A stretch of 37,794 nucleotides of DNA from Methanomassiliicoccales archaeon (GCA_030604065.1 JAUVWO010000003.1:1-37794); one strand, 5' to 3'; counted from the stretch's first letter, positions 1 to 9,077 are shown. Made by a program: numbers and translations. Notes: generated by a model not told the origin, from the sequence alone.

Positions 1-1307
1 ATAGCACTGTTGATCACTCCGGCCACGGCAAGCCAGGCCACCCAATCAGAGACCCCATAATCAAGGGCCGCATTTATGGGGGTCGCGAACAGGAAGAACT
101 TGGACGCGAAACCGGCCAACGGCGGTATACCTGCCAGTGAGAGCAGGAATAGGGTCATACACAGGGCGATAGCAGGATTTCTCTGGCCAAGCCCCTTGTA
201 GTCCGCTATCTTCTCCCCCAGACCTGCATAGGCCAGGGCGGCGACCGCTATGAACGCGCCACCCTTCATGAAGGCATGGGTTATCATGTGGAATATACCA
301 GCGCCCACAGCCCACTGGGCCAGATTCATGCCATCGGGGGTGACGATGCCATAGGCCTCGGCCGCCACCGGAAGCATGATCAGGATGTATCCCGCTTGAG
401 CGATTGATGAGTACGCCAGCATCCTTTTGATGCTCGTTTGGGATATGGCCACCACGTTGCCCCATGTCATGGTCACCACCGCAAGCACGGCGATGATCAG
501 GGTCCAATCGGACTTGATGGCAATGAGACTGATCAAGAACAGCTTCATCAAGGCCACCAGGCCCATCTTCTTGGAGCCTGCCGCCAGGAAGGCGGTGATG
601 GGAGTGGGAGCACCCTCGTAGACATCGGGGGCCCACATGTGGAAGGGCACCATAGCGATCTTGAAACCGAACCCGGCCATCAACATCACCATGGCGATCA
701 TCATCATAGGGGCCATCCCGCTGATATCGGCCACGGCAATGCCGATGGCCTCAAAGTTGGTCTCACCGGTGAGACCGTATAGCAACGAGATGCCGAATAG
801 AGCGATCGCCGAGCTCAGCGCACCTATGATGAAGTACTTCATCGATGCCTCCGCCGACTTGGGATCGGATTTCCTGAATCCCACCAATGCGAAGGAGGAT
901 ATGCTGGTCAGCTCGATGCCTATGAACAGCGCGATCAGGTCCAGAGAGGTTGCCACGAACAACATACCACAGGTAGCCAGCAGTATGAGCGCGTAGTATT
1001 CACCACCATGTGGATCGCTCTCTATGTATCGGTACGAGGCGGCGACCACATAGGACGCCACTGCTATGAACAGCAGCATGAAGAGCGCCGAGAAGCTGTC
1101 CAGCTGGAACATGCCCTCGAACGGCTGATACACTGCGGTTCCAAGCAGGAACTGGATGACCAGGGATCCTGAGATCCCCAGGCCTACGAGAGTGGCGAGC
1201 GCGGTCACCTTGTTCGACTTGCCTATCATGCCGATCGCGGGTACGATGAGCGCGAAGATCAGCAGCACTATTATCGGTGCTAGGGATGAGAAATCAGGTA
1301 ATGCCAT
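1..1307 (-). CDS. fpoN: F420H2 dehydrogenase-like complex I subunit N, 3' end cut by window edge
   Basis: Antiporter-like membrane subunit of the proton-pumping arm of an Fpo/Nuo complex. Reading the minus strand from the ATG at 1307 gives an open frame to the window edge, about 435 residues; family members are usually near 480, so most of the protein is present. Diagnostic segments are GIELTSISSFALVGF with the conserved glutamate, FGFKIAMVPFHMWAPDVYEG, and a lysine-containing loop before GLVALMKL. The start ATG shares its A with the TGA stop of fpoM (TGATG), and GGGGGTGATC just upstream is a strong ribosome binding site, so translation is probably coupled. Last visible gene of the operon; anything downstream (for example fpoO) lies outside the window. 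Confidence 0.93.
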   Translation of the reverse strand, partial: MALPDFSSLAPIIVLLIFALIVPAIGMIGKSNKVTALATLVGLGISGSLVIQFLLGTAVYQPFEGMFQLDSFSALFMLLFIAVASYVVAASYRYIESDPHGGEYYALILLATCGMLFVATSLDLIALFIGIELTSISSFALVGFRKSDPKSAEASMKYFIIGALSSAIALFGISLLYGLTGETNFEAIGIAVADISGMAPMMMIAMVMLMAGFGFKIAMVPFHMWAPDVYEGAPTPITAFLAAGSKKMGLVALMKLFLISLIAIKSDWTLIIAVLAVVTMTWGNVVAISQTSIKRMLAYSSIAQAGYILIMLPVAAEAYGIVTPDGMNLAQWAVGAGIFHMITHAFMKGGAFIAVAALAYAGLGEKIADYKGLGQRNPAIALCMTLFLLSLAGIPPLAGFASKFFLFATPINAALDYGVSDWVAWLAVAGVINSA

Positions 1308-2818
1308 CAGATCACCCCCATGCAACTGGCGAAGCTGGAGATCAGGTCGGCTAGCTCATTGGCGTACGGGCTGAAATAGTCCCAGATCAGACCGGGGAAG
1401 ACACCGAAGACCAGCAGCAACAGGCACATGGTGCCCAGAGCGGCGGCCTCGTACCAGTGCACATCGTACAGGTGCGAGGTGTCGATCTTGTCAGTCAGCG
1501 GTCCGAAGATGGAGCGCTGCATCGCCCATAGATGGTAGGCCGCGGTCAGCGGGACGCTGATCAGGACCACCCACACCAACATACCAAACGCTTGATAGGT
1601 GGCTAGGAAGGTTGCGAACTCCGAAACGAAGCCCACGAGACTCGGCAGGCCAAGCGAGGCCATGAAGCCGATCATCATGAACGCCGAAAGATTGGGCATC
1701 TTCTGTGCCAGGCCACCGAGCAGAGGTATCTCCCTCGTACCAGCGGAGTGTTGGATCACACCACAGGCCATGAAGAGCACCGCAGTGATTAGGCCGTGGG
1801 CGAACATCTGGAACGATGCCGCTGTCAGACCCAATGGAGTCAACGTAGCGATGCCCAACATCACGAATCCCATGTGACCCACCGACGAGAACGCCACCAT
1901 CTTCTTTAGGTCCGTCTGGGCCAAGCATGCGAAGGTGGCGTACACGATGGATATCGCCGCTATGGCGAACATGAACATCTGGAACTCCAGGGCGGCGACC
2001 GGTAGATTGGGCAATGCGATACGGATCAGACCGTAGGCGCCCATCTTAAGCATCACCGCGGCCAGCAGCACCGATCCAGCGGTAGGCGCCTCGACGTGCG
2101 CGTCAGGCAACCAAGTATGGAACGGCACCACCGGCATCTTGACCGCGAACCCGATGAAGAGACCGGCGAATATCATCAACTGCAGGTCCTTGGCGATGTT
2201 AGGCGCCACCTGAGCGATGTCCTTCATCAGGAAGTTGCCCGTCGACGCCTCGAAGAACAAAGCGAAGATCGACAACAACATGGCCAGCGAGGCCACGTGG
2301 GTATAGATGAAGAACTTGATGGACGAATACGCCTTCCTGGGTCCCCCCCATATCGCTATGAGGAAGAACATGGGGATCAGCGTGAACTCCCAGAAGATAT
2401 AGAACAGGAAGTAGTCCATGGACATGAACACACCCATGACACCAGCGTTCATTGCCAGGAGCAAAGCGAAGTACTGGCTACCTCTCTTGCTGACATCCCA
2501 GGAGAACACAACGGCGATGAAGGTGACCAAAGTGGTCAGCAACACCATGGGCAGGCTGAGCCCGTCCACTCCCAGGGACCAGTATATTGTGAAGGCTTTG
2601 TCTCCGAGGGCGGTGGATATCCACACATACTGCTCCTCGAACTGCATACCCCCACCCATGTTGAACTGGGTGAAGAGGAACAAGGTAATGACCAGGGGTA
2701 TGGCGGAGAATGCCACCGCGATGGCCCTGGCCCAGTTGGTCCTAGACCCCATCATGAAGGCCAGGATGGCCCCCAGCATGGGGAAGAGTATCAACATTGT
2801 GAGCCAATAGTCAAACAT
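1307..2818 (-). CDS. fpoM: F420H2 dehydrogenase-like complex I subunit M
   Basis: Antiporter-like, proton-translocating membrane subunit, 503 residues, the normal length for NuoM/FpoM. It is hydrophobic throughout with about 14 predicted helices. The signature FYIFWEFTLIPMFFLI carries the conserved glutamate of helix 5, and AVKMPVVPFHTWLPDAHVEA carries the helix 7 lysine and the broken-helix region. The gene starts directly after the fpoL stop (TGA immediately followed by ATG on the minus strand) and overlaps fpoN by one base. It belongs to the fpoA-N operon and should sit in the cytoplasmic membrane between subunits L and N. Confidence 0.96.
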   Translation of the reverse strand: MFDYWLTMLILFPMLGAILAFMMGSRTNWARAIAVAFSAIPLVITLFLFTQFNMGGGMQFEEQYVWISTALGDKAFTIYWSLGVDGLSLPMVLLTTLVTFIAVVFSWDVSKRGSQYFALLLAMNAGVMGVFMSMDYFLFYIFWEFTLIPMFFLIAIWGGPRKAYSSIKFFIYTHVASLAMLLSIFALFFEASTGNFLMKDIAQVAPNIAKDLQLMIFAGLFIGFAVKMPVVPFHTWLPDAHVEAPTAGSVLLAAVMLKMGAYGLIRIALPNLPVAALEFQMFMFAIAAISIVYATFACLAQTDLKKMVAFSSVGHMGFVMLGIATLTPLGLTAASFQMFAHGLITAVLFMACGVIQHSAGTREIPLLGGLAQKMPNLSAFMMIGFMASLGLPSLVGFVSEFATFLATYQAFGMLVWVVLISVPLTAAYHLWAMQRSIFGPLTDKIDTSHLYDVHWYEAAALGTMCLLLLVFGVFPGLIWDYFSPYANELADLISSFASCMGVI

Positions 2819-4783
2819 TCACAGACCTCCTACAAGGTACGCGAGTATCAGTATCACTGACAGTCCCGCAATGACGACAGCGGCGTAGTTGTGCACGTTC
2901 CCGGTCTGCGCCTTCGAGAGGCGACGACCGAATCCCGTGATGCTACCGCTGACACCGTTGACGATACCGTCGATCCCGTTCTTGTCAAAGTAATCGACCA
3001 CCTTGGCCACCGGATAGATGACCTTGAGGCCGATCCCATCGAAAGCCTGGGGGAAGTAGTAGCGCTGCTGCAGCGTCTTGTAGACCTTGGCCCCTCCGGG
3101 GGAGGTTATCACATTGTCCACGTTGACAGAGCGCTTGACGTACATGTAATAGGCCAGAACTATGCCTGCGACGGCCAGACCTACGGACAGGTATGTCTTC
3201 CAATCGGTGAATATCTCCCCAAGCAGTTCCATTGATGTGATGTCATGGGCGTGACCGAAGAAGATACGGGACAAGAACCCGTCACCGATGAACAAGGCGA
3301 AGCCGGAGCTGAACGCGAAGACCGCCAGCACGACCAAGGGACCGGCCATGGAGGCCGGCGACTCGTGGGCGTGCTTGCATGCCTCCCCTTCCTCTCCAGC
3401 GAAGGTCATGAACCACAGCCTGAACATATAGAAAGCGGTCATGAAGGCGGTGATGGCGCCAAGGGCCCACAGGAGATAGAACATACTGTTGGCCTCTGCG
3501 GCATTCCAGACCGATGCCAGCACCTCATCCTTACTCCAGAATCCGCTGAACGGCGGAATCCCAGAGATGGATAGCGCGGCCACTAGCATCGCTATGCTGG
3601 TCACCTTCATCTTGCGTGATAGACCGCCCATCTTTCGCATGTCCTCCGTGCCCACGGCATGTATCACCGATCCGGCGCACAGGAAGAGCAGTGCCTTGAA
3701 GAAGGCGTGGTTGAACATATGGAACGTGCTGGCGGAGTATCCGTCAGCATATCCCAGATAGTAGAACGCATACCCGCCCGCTCCAAGGGCCAGCATCATA
3801 TAGGCTAGCTGGCTGATGGTAGAGTATGCGAGCACACGTTTTATGTTCATATTATTGAGCGCCATCGATGCGGCGAAGATCGCGGTGACCCCACCGATAA
3901 TGGCGATGACCAGCAGCACGTCCGGAACTTGGACGTACAGAGGGAAGGACCTGGCGACTAGGTAGACGCCGCCCTTGACCATGGTGGCTGCGTGAATGAG
4001 GGCGGACACAGTGGTCGGACCCTCCATCGCATCGGGAAGCCAATCATGTAGCGGAAACTGGGCGCTCTTGCCTATTGCACCGCCGAATATCAGCAGCATG
4101 GCGATCTGCAGGTTGTCCCAAGGCAGAGTGCCCATGGACGGGTCCACGATCGCTCGGTCGAACAGGTGAGTGTAGTTGAGGTCACCGAACTCGATGAACA
4201 GGATGATGATACCGGTCATCAGCATCACATCGCCCACTCTGGTGACCAGGAACGCCTTCTTGGCCGCGGAGGCGGCCGAGGGCCTGTGATTCCAGAACCC
4301 TATGAGCAGGTAGGAACATAGACCCATGATCTCCCAAAAGATGAACATCTCCAGGTAGTTGGAAGCGACCACCAGTCCGAACATGCCGGTTGCGAACAGA
4401 CATACCTCGGCATAGTAGCGTCTCTTCCTCGCACCCTCCTCGTGCATGTAGCCGATGGAGTAGACGAAAATAAGGAAGATCAGTATGCTGACGAATATCA
4501 GCATCATTGCGGTCAGGTTGTCCAGATAGATACCGAACTCAATGGTCAGGTCGTCGGTCAGCTGCAGCCAAGTGGTCTGCATGACGAAGGCCTCATCCGG
4601 CGTGGCCAGATCCCTTAAGAGGATCTCGATACCAACCCATATGGACAAGACACAGGCAGAAGCGGCGGCGATTATGGCCACCGGGGCTCCGCCCTCCTTC
4701 ATCCTGCCCCCAAAGAAGCCGATGATGATGAAACCGAGCACGGGTAGCAGCGGGATCAACCATGCGTATTGCAGTATGTCCAT
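2819..4783 (-). CDS. fpoL: F420H2 dehydrogenase-like complex I subunit L
   Basis: Largest antiporter-like membrane subunit, 654 residues. It has the typical MFIFWEIMGLCSYLLIGFW segment, the AQFPLHDWLPDAMEGPTTVS motif, and a long C-terminal part (about residues 480-654) that in homologues forms the lateral helix along the membrane arm followed by a final helix. I chose the ATG at 4783 rather than the GTG at 4792 because GAGGTG lies six bases before it and the GTG would fall inside that ribosome binding site. The start is two bases beyond the fpoK stop, so the genes are co-translated. It ends directly against fpoM. Confidence 0.95.
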   Translation of the reverse strand: MDILQYAWLIPLLPVLGFIIIGFFGGRMKEGGAPVAIIAAASACVLSIWVGIEILLRDLATPDEAFVMQTTWLQLTDDLTIEFGIYLDNLTAMMLIFVSILIFLIFVYSIGYMHEEGARKRRYYAEVCLFATGMFGLVVASNYLEMFIFWEIMGLCSYLLIGFWNHRPSAASAAKKAFLVTRVGDVMLMTGIIILFIEFGDLNYTHLFDRAIVDPSMGTLPWDNLQIAMLLIFGGAIGKSAQFPLHDWLPDAMEGPTTVSALIHAATMVKGGVYLVARSFPLYVQVPDVLLVIAIIGGVTAIFAASMALNNMNIKRVLAYSTISQLAYMMLALGAGGYAFYYLGYADGYSASTFHMFNHAFFKALLFLCAGSVIHAVGTEDMRKMGGLSRKMKVTSIAMLVAALSISGIPPFSGFWSKDEVLASVWNAAEANSMFYLLWALGAITAFMTAFYMFRLWFMTFAGEEGEACKHAHESPASMAGPLVVLAVFAFSSGFALFIGDGFLSRIFFGHAHDITSMELLGEIFTDWKTYLSVGLAVAGIVLAYYMYVKRSVNVDNVITSPGGAKVYKTLQQRYYFPQAFDGIGLKVIYPVAKVVDYFDKNGIDGIVNGVSGSITGFGRRLSKAQTGNVHNYAAVVIAGLSVILILAYLVGGL

Positions 4784-4785
4784 GT

Positions 4786-5088
4786 CTACCACCTCATGAT
4801 GTTGACTTCATCGATGTCGGTCGTTCCACGGGACTTGTACAGATTGAGCAGTATGGCCAGTCCCACGGCCACCTCGGCAGCGGCGATCGCCATCGATATC
4901 AGAGCGAACGCCTGCCCCCTTGAATCGTTGAAGAACGATGAGAACGTTATGAAGTTCATGTTCGCAGCGTTGAGCATTATCTCAACTGACATCAGCACCA
5001 CGATGCCGTTCTTGGCGGTCATCACACCATAGGCGCCGATGACAAAGAGTATGGCTGCGAATCCCAGGAAATACTCGATCGGTATCAT
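4786..5088 (-). CDS. fpoK: F420H2 dehydrogenase-like complex I subunit K
   Basis: Small membrane subunit of 100 residues, normal for NuoK/FpoK, with three predicted helices. The second helix contains VLMSVEIMLNAANMNFI, whose conserved glutamate is part of the proton-translocation axis in complex I. The ATG overlaps the TGA of the upstream fpoJ C-half gene by four bases (ATGA), indicating coupled translation. It sits between the fpoJ pair and fpoL, the canonical order. Confidence 0.96.
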   Translation of the reverse strand: MIPIEYFLGFAAILFVIGAYGVMTAKNGIVVLMSVEIMLNAANMNFITFSSFFNDSRGQAFALISMAIAAAEVAVGLAILLNLYKSRGTTDIDEVNIMRW

Positions 5089-5315
5089 TCTTCACCCTCC
5101 TCCTTCGACAGGAAGGTCCCGCCGAGTAACGACGAGAACATGACGAATGCAAGCACCAGCAAGGCGGCGCCGAACAGCTCGAACAGTACCAGGGCCACAT
5201 CCCCGAAGGCGATGGACGACATGGTCTCCGAGCCCCACTCGACACTCACGATGGAACCAAGCATGATCACTAATAGCACCATACTGGCCAATCCAGCCGT
5301 GACCTTGTTGTTCAC
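5085..5315 (-). CDS. fpoJ: Complex I subunit J, C-terminal half (split FpoJ)
   Basis: Encodes 76 residues matching the last two helices of NuoJ: a first helix around GLASMVLLVIMLGSIVSV and a second around LVLFELFGAALLVLAFVMFSS. The N-terminal three helices are on the preceding gene (5312-5695). A GTG start at 5315 is preferred over the GTG at 5321 because a GGAGGAG ribosome binding site would overlap the latter; the chosen start overlaps the upstream stop by four bases (GTGA). Both halves have their own start and read intact, so this is a genuine gene split rather than a frameshift; I recall that Methanosarcina also carries FpoJ in two pieces. Confidence 0.88.
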   Translation of the reverse strand: MNNKVTAGLASMVLLVIMLGSIVSVEWGSETMSSIAFGDVALVLFELFGAALLVLAFVMFSSLLGGTFLSKEEGEE

Positions 5316-5695
5316 TTGCACTCCTCCTCGTCAGTGAATACCGGACAGGTGCCGGTATCTCCAGGCAGCTTCTTCTTGGTCACCATGATGCCGAACACGA
5401 ACAGGATGCTGATGGCACCGAGGTACACCAGTATCTGCAGTATTCCTAGCAGGGTCGCCTCTAAAAAGAAGAAGGTGAAACCCACGCCAGCAAAGGTCAG
5501 GGCCATATAGAGGGCCGAGTGCACGACCTCCTTGGAGGTGACGCAGTACACGGCCCCCATTATGGTAGTGACCGCGATCATGAGGAAGAAGAAGGTGTCC
5601 CAGCCGAAGTCCTCGATAGCGTAGATCCAAGAGACCATAGCCAGTATCACAATGACCAGCATAGCGGCCCAAAATGTCTTCCAGCCAGATTTCAT
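5312..5695 (-). CDS. fpoJ: Complex I subunit J, N-terminal half (split FpoJ)
   Basis: Encodes 127 residues. After an N-terminal hydrophobic helix it carries the core NuoJ signature: SALYMALTFAGVGFTFFFLE followed by LGILQILVYLGAISILFVFG, the conserved helix 3 with a pi-bulge in homologues. The C-terminal tail after FGIMVTKKKLPG is short, charged and holds two cysteines. Its ATG at 5695 shares one base with the fpoI stop (TGATG). Together with the next gene it makes a complete subunit J. Confidence 0.92.
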   Translation of the reverse strand: MKSGWKTFWAAMLVIVILAMVSWIYAIEDFGWDTFFFLMIAVTTIMGAVYCVTSKEVVHSALYMALTFAGVGFTFFFLEATLLGILQILVYLGAISILFVFGIMVTKKKLPGDTGTCPVFTDEEECK

Positions 5696-6432
5696 CAGAG
5701 CACCTCCTCAATATACATACAATCCTTAGGGCAGCCATCGATGCAGGTCTCGCAGACCACGCAATCCTCAGCCACGATCTTGGGCCTCTTGATAGGCTTG
5801 CCCTTAGCGTTGGTACCCACCTCCACCATCTCTATACAGTTGGTGGGGCAGTTCTTGGCGCACTTGCCACAACCGATACAGACATCGTTGTCGTACGCCA
5901 CGTAGTCACGGTCCCAAGGCGACTTGGCCTCTGGATCCGCAATGCCCTTCTCCAAGTCGGAAATGAGCACCTCATCGAGATGCACCTCATTGCCGGGCTC
6001 GTAGTCGGGCCAGGCCAGCTCATAGGGGTCGAACATCAATCCTTCCCTGGTGAACGAGCTCAACTCGAACTCCCGAGTGACGATCATAGCGTCAGTGGGA
6101 CAATACTCAGCGCAGTAACCGCACATCATACAGCGCCCGAGGAATATCTGCGGACGCTTGACCTTGCCCAGCTCTGGATCGTCCACCTCCACCATCTCGA
6201 TACAGGTGGTAGGGCATATGCGGGAGCATTTGCCACAGCCGATGCACTTGTCGAAGCGCAGGCCTGGACGTCCGCGGTAATTGGCGGGCAGGTTCTCGAT
6301 CTCATCAGGGTACTGGATGGTGTGTGGTCGGTTGATCGTGGTGCGGAGCATGGTCTTGAACGTGGTCCACATAGGTTTGAGGATCCACAGGTGCTTCGCG
6401 GTGTTGGGTGCATTGGCCGGACGCTCTACCAT
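5695..6432 (-). CDS. fpoI: Complex I iron-sulfur subunit I with four 4Fe-4S motifs
   Basis: Peripheral-arm ferredoxin subunit of 245 residues that carries electrons toward FpoB. Four CxxCxxCxxxCP motifs are visible at residues 63-74, 101-112, 185-196 and 224-235. NuoI/FpoI normally has only two and is about 130-180 residues long. The segments starting at 63 and 185 are nearly repeats of each other: both read CIGCGKC, then CPT, CIEMVEV and KRP at matching spacing, so the protein looks internally duplicated, with an acidic linker at about 120-182. The ATG at 6432 is chosen because GGGGGTGG precedes it; the start overlaps fpoH by seven bases. See findings. Confidence 0.94.
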   Translation of the reverse strand: MVERPANAPNTAKHLWILKPMWTTFKTMLRTTINRPHTIQYPDEIENLPANYRGRPGLRFDKCIGCGKCSRICPTTCIEMVEVDDPELGKVKRPQIFLGRCMMCGYCAEYCPTDAMIVTREFELSSFTREGLMFDPYELAWPDYEPGNEVHLDEVLISDLEKGIADPEAKSPWDRDYVAYDNDVCIGCGKCAKNCPTNCIEMVEVGTNAKGKPIKRPKIVAEDCVVCETCIDGCPKDCMYIEEVL

Positions 6433-7511
6433 CCGAACCACCCCCAGTACTTAGCTGCTATCACAAATATCAGGTTGATTATCGACAACGGGAACAGCCT
6501 CCTCCATCCCAGGTTGATAATGATGTCAGTGGTGACACGGACCAAAGAGGCGCGAATCCAGATGTAGATGAACCAGATGATAAACACCTTGGCCAGATAC
6601 CAAACGAAACCGGGCAGGATGTCCGGACCAGCGAAGCCGCCCAGGAACAGATAGACCATCATTGCTATGGTCACGTAGCCACGGAAGTAGTCGCCCAGCA
6701 TTACCAGGCCCCATCGCATGCCACCGATCTCTGTCTGCCATCCCTCTACCAGCTCCGCCTCTGCCTCAGGCAGGTCAAATGGGGTCCTCTCCGATTCCGC
6801 GATGGCGGCGACGAAGAAAGTGATGAAACCGATGAACATGGGCAGTATGAACCAGCCGTGCTCCGCCTGGAACTCAGTGAGCCCAACGAACGTCCATGTA
6901 CCAGCAGCGAGGACCACGGCCACGATGCAGAGCAGCATGGGGATCTCGTAGCTGATCATCTGGGTGGCGGCCCTGAGGCCGCCCATAACGGAATACTTGC
7001 AGTTACCGGCCCATCCGGCTATGAGTATCATCAGCGGGGGCAGGCAGAACAATCCGAAGATGAACAGCACACCCACGTCGTAGTTCAGAAGGAATATCTG
7101 GTCACTTATGGGCACCGCGCCAGCGCACAGGACACTGATGCCTATGAGCAGGGCGGTGGACCATGTGTAGACCATGTCGTCAACGCCCTGGGGGATGATT
7201 ATCTGCTTGCCGAATGTCTTGAGTCCATCAGCGAAGTTGCACAGGTAACCCAGGGGACCGACCTGTGTCGCTCTCCGGTCCATCATCCTGCCTAGCACCT
7301 TCCGTTCCATCCATATCATGGTTAGGCACAGCATGAAGGAGACGGCGAATATCACTATGGTCTGGATCAGCAATGAGAGTATGTGCATGGTGTTGAAACT
7401 GGCCCACCAGTCTGCCCAACCATGCCATCCTAATCCATTGTTGACCCAGTTGATTATCGCCACCAGGATTTCGGCTATGTCGTGTGAGAAGTCGTATACC
7501 GTGTATACCAT
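6426..7511 (-). CDS. fpoH: F420H2 dehydrogenase-like complex I subunit H
   Basis: Membrane subunit of 361 residues that forms the base of the quinone or methanophenazine channel and docks the peripheral arm. Recognisable pieces are the ERKVLGRMMDRRATQVGPLG loop, GLKTFGKQIIIPQ, and the acidic loop AESERTPFDLPEAEAELVEG, all highly conserved in NuoH/FpoH. It has about eight predicted helices. It starts four bases after fpoD, preceded by GGTGATCAC, a ribosome binding site extended to match the 16S 3' end. Confidence 0.96.
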   Translation of the reverse strand: MVYTVYDFSHDIAEILVAIINWVNNGLGWHGWADWWASFNTMHILSLLIQTIVIFAVSFMLCLTMIWMERKVLGRMMDRRATQVGPLGYLCNFADGLKTFGKQIIIPQGVDDMVYTWSTALLIGISVLCAGAVPISDQIFLLNYDVGVLFIFGLFCLPPLMILIAGWAGNCKYSVMGGLRAATQMISYEIPMLLCIVAVVLAAGTWTFVGLTEFQAEHGWFILPMFIGFITFFVAAIAESERTPFDLPEAEAELVEGWQTEIGGMRWGLVMLGDYFRGYVTIAMMVYLFLGGFAGPDILPGFVWYLAKVFIIWFIYIWIRASLVRVTTDIIINLGWRRLFPLSIINLIFVIAAKYWGWFGW

Positions 7512-7515
7512 GTGA

Positions 7516-8601
7516 TCACCGGTCCGTTTCTCCGATACAGATGTCTATCGTTCCCATGATGGCAGGGATGTCGGCTATCTTGTACCCCATGCATAGGCGC
7601 TTCGCCAACGAAGTGTTGACGAAGTTGGGCGAACGGATGCTGACCCGGTAGGGTCTCTCGGTCCCATCGCCCACCACATAGGCCATCGACTCTCCGCGCG
7701 GATCCTCGATCCGGGCCATCCCAGTGCCGACCGGCGCCTTACGAGGCACCTTTACCCTGATGGGGCCGGACTTGGGCATCCTCTCCACGCACTGGCGGAT
7801 GAGGTCGCAGCTGGTCTTGATCTCCTCCAGCCTGACCATCCATCGAGACCATGCATCGCCACCGTTATCGACGGCGGCCTCGAAGTCGAGCTCCTCGTAG
7901 ATCTCATACGGGTCCTTCTTCCGGATGTCCCACGGAATTCCACAAGCCCTCAGATTGGGACCAGAAAAGCCCATATTGATCGCTTCCTCGGCGGATATCT
8001 TACCCACACCGATGGTCCTCTCCTGAAATATCTTGGACTGCACCGACAGCGACTCGTGCTCCTTCATACGGAAATCGACATGATCCGCGAAACGCACACA
8101 GGCGTCGAGGAAGTTCGGGGGCAGCTCGTTGCGCACCCCGCCGATCCTCGGGTAGTTGGTGGTAAGCCTCTGCCCGCACAGCTGCACGAACAGGTCCATG
8201 GCGATCTCCCTCTCTCTGAGTCCGTACAGGAATATGGTGAAATTGCCCAGATCGGTGCCCACCGCAGCCAGCCACATGAAATGCGACGAGATCCTGTTGA
8301 TCTCGTCAGTGATCGTCCGTATCCACATGGCCCGCTCGGGCACTTCAATACCGTACAGGTCCTCGACACCCATCACGTACAAGTGGCTCCACGACATCGA
8401 AGAGCAGTAGCACAGACGGTCGGCCATAGGTATTATCTGGGGGTACAAGCGTGCTTCGCACTCCTTCTCCCAGCCTCGGTGCAGGTACCCGATGATGGGG
8501 TCTGCATCGGTGACGACCTCGCCGTCCAGCTTGACCTTCAGGGTCCACAGCCCATGGTTGAATGGATGCTGCGGCCCCATGTTGACCCACATCTCTGCCA
8601 T
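7516..8601 (-). CDS. fpoD: F420H2 dehydrogenase-like complex I subunit D (49 kDa type)
   Basis: Soluble subunit of 361 residues, related to the large subunit of NiFe hydrogenases. It has GYLHRGWEKECEARLYPQ, YGIEVPERAMWIR and the C-terminal DIPAIMGTIDICIGETDR, all typical of NuoD/FpoD. The paired CxxC nickel-ligand motifs of true hydrogenases are absent, so it should be a complex I subunit and not an Ech/Mbh hydrogenase. Its ATG overlaps the fpoC stop by one base (TAATG). Confidence 0.96.
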   Translation of the reverse strand: MAEMWVNMGPQHPFNHGLWTLKVKLDGEVVTDADPIIGYLHRGWEKECEARLYPQIIPMADRLCYCSSMSWSHLYVMGVEDLYGIEVPERAMWIRTITDEINRISSHFMWLAAVGTDLGNFTIFLYGLREREIAMDLFVQLCGQRLTTNYPRIGGVRNELPPNFLDACVRFADHVDFRMKEHESLSVQSKIFQERTIGVGKISAEEAINMGFSGPNLRACGIPWDIRKKDPYEIYEELDFEAAVDNGGDAWSRWMVRLEEIKTSCDLIRQCVERMPKSGPIRVKVPRKAPVGTGMARIEDPRGESMAYVVGDGTERPYRVSIRSPNFVNTSLAKRLCMGYKIADIPAIMGTIDICIGETDR

Positions 8602-9077
8602 TATATCTGCCTCCCTACCTTGAAGCTCTTCCGGAACGGGAAGAACTTATAATCATCAGCTAGCAACAGCTGCTCCATGCGGGGGTGTCCCTTGAAATCG
8701 ATACCGAACAGTTCGAAGGTCTCCCGCTCATGCCAGTTGGCCCCTTCCCATAGAGGCGTGACGGAATCCACGACGAGGTCATCGTTAGGAATGTCCACCA
8801 GGATCTCGACCAGCACCCCGGTCTCGTAGTTGGATATATGATGGACGGTCTGCATGTGCTCGACCCAATCGATACCGGAGACCATGGAACAGTGAGCGAA
8901 GTTGAGCTCGTCCTTGAGCATGGTGCACAGCTCGAAGAGCCGTTCACGCTTGGCCTTGAAGCTTATCCTCCTCGCCTTCTGCGATTGCAGGTCTACATCA
9001 CCAGCAAAGTGCGACTGCACCGCCTGGATGACCGCCTCCTCACTGGGGGCAAGGATCTTATTAGCGTTTCCTTCCAT
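8601..9077 (-). CDS. fpoC: F420H2 dehydrogenase-like complex I subunit C (30 kDa type)
   Basis: Soluble scaffold subunit of 158 residues. The C-terminal half carries the family signature HERETFELFGIDFKGHPRM. The N-terminal half is the usual alpha/beta domain, with CTMLKDELNF and HHISNYETGVLVEI. It is separate from fpoD, not fused as in some bacteria. GAGGTGATCAC directly before the ATG is a near-perfect ribosome binding site. It lies 14 bases after fpoB. Confidence 0.95.
   Translation of the reverse strand: MEGNANKILAPSEEAVIQAVQSHFAGDVDLQSQKARRISFKAKRERLFELCTMLKDELNFAHCSMVSGIDWVEHMQTVHHISNYETGVLVEILVDIPNDDLVVDSVTPLWEGANWHERETFELFGIDFKGHPRMEQLLLADDYKFFPFRKSFKVGRQI

Noticed and set aside
61-996. 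Open frames on both strands within the fpoN region (for example minus 61-636, plus 637-996)
   Set aside because: They overlap the fpoN coding frame, which has clear motifs; their translations are low-complexity His/Gly/Arg-rich and have no family features.
2096-2860. 254-codon plus-strand frame opposite fpoM
   Set aside because: Antisense to a certain gene, and the translation is rich in His, Glu and Gln without domains, a typical shadow of hydrophobic codons.
5674-7295. Two long plus-strand frames opposite fpoI and fpoH
   Set aside because: They mirror conserved genes, and no ribosome binding site or recognisable fold supports them.
7516-8601. Reading fpoD as a NiFe hydrogenase large subunit
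   Set aside because: The N- and C-terminal CxxC nickel motifs are absent, and the C-terminus is of the NuoD type.
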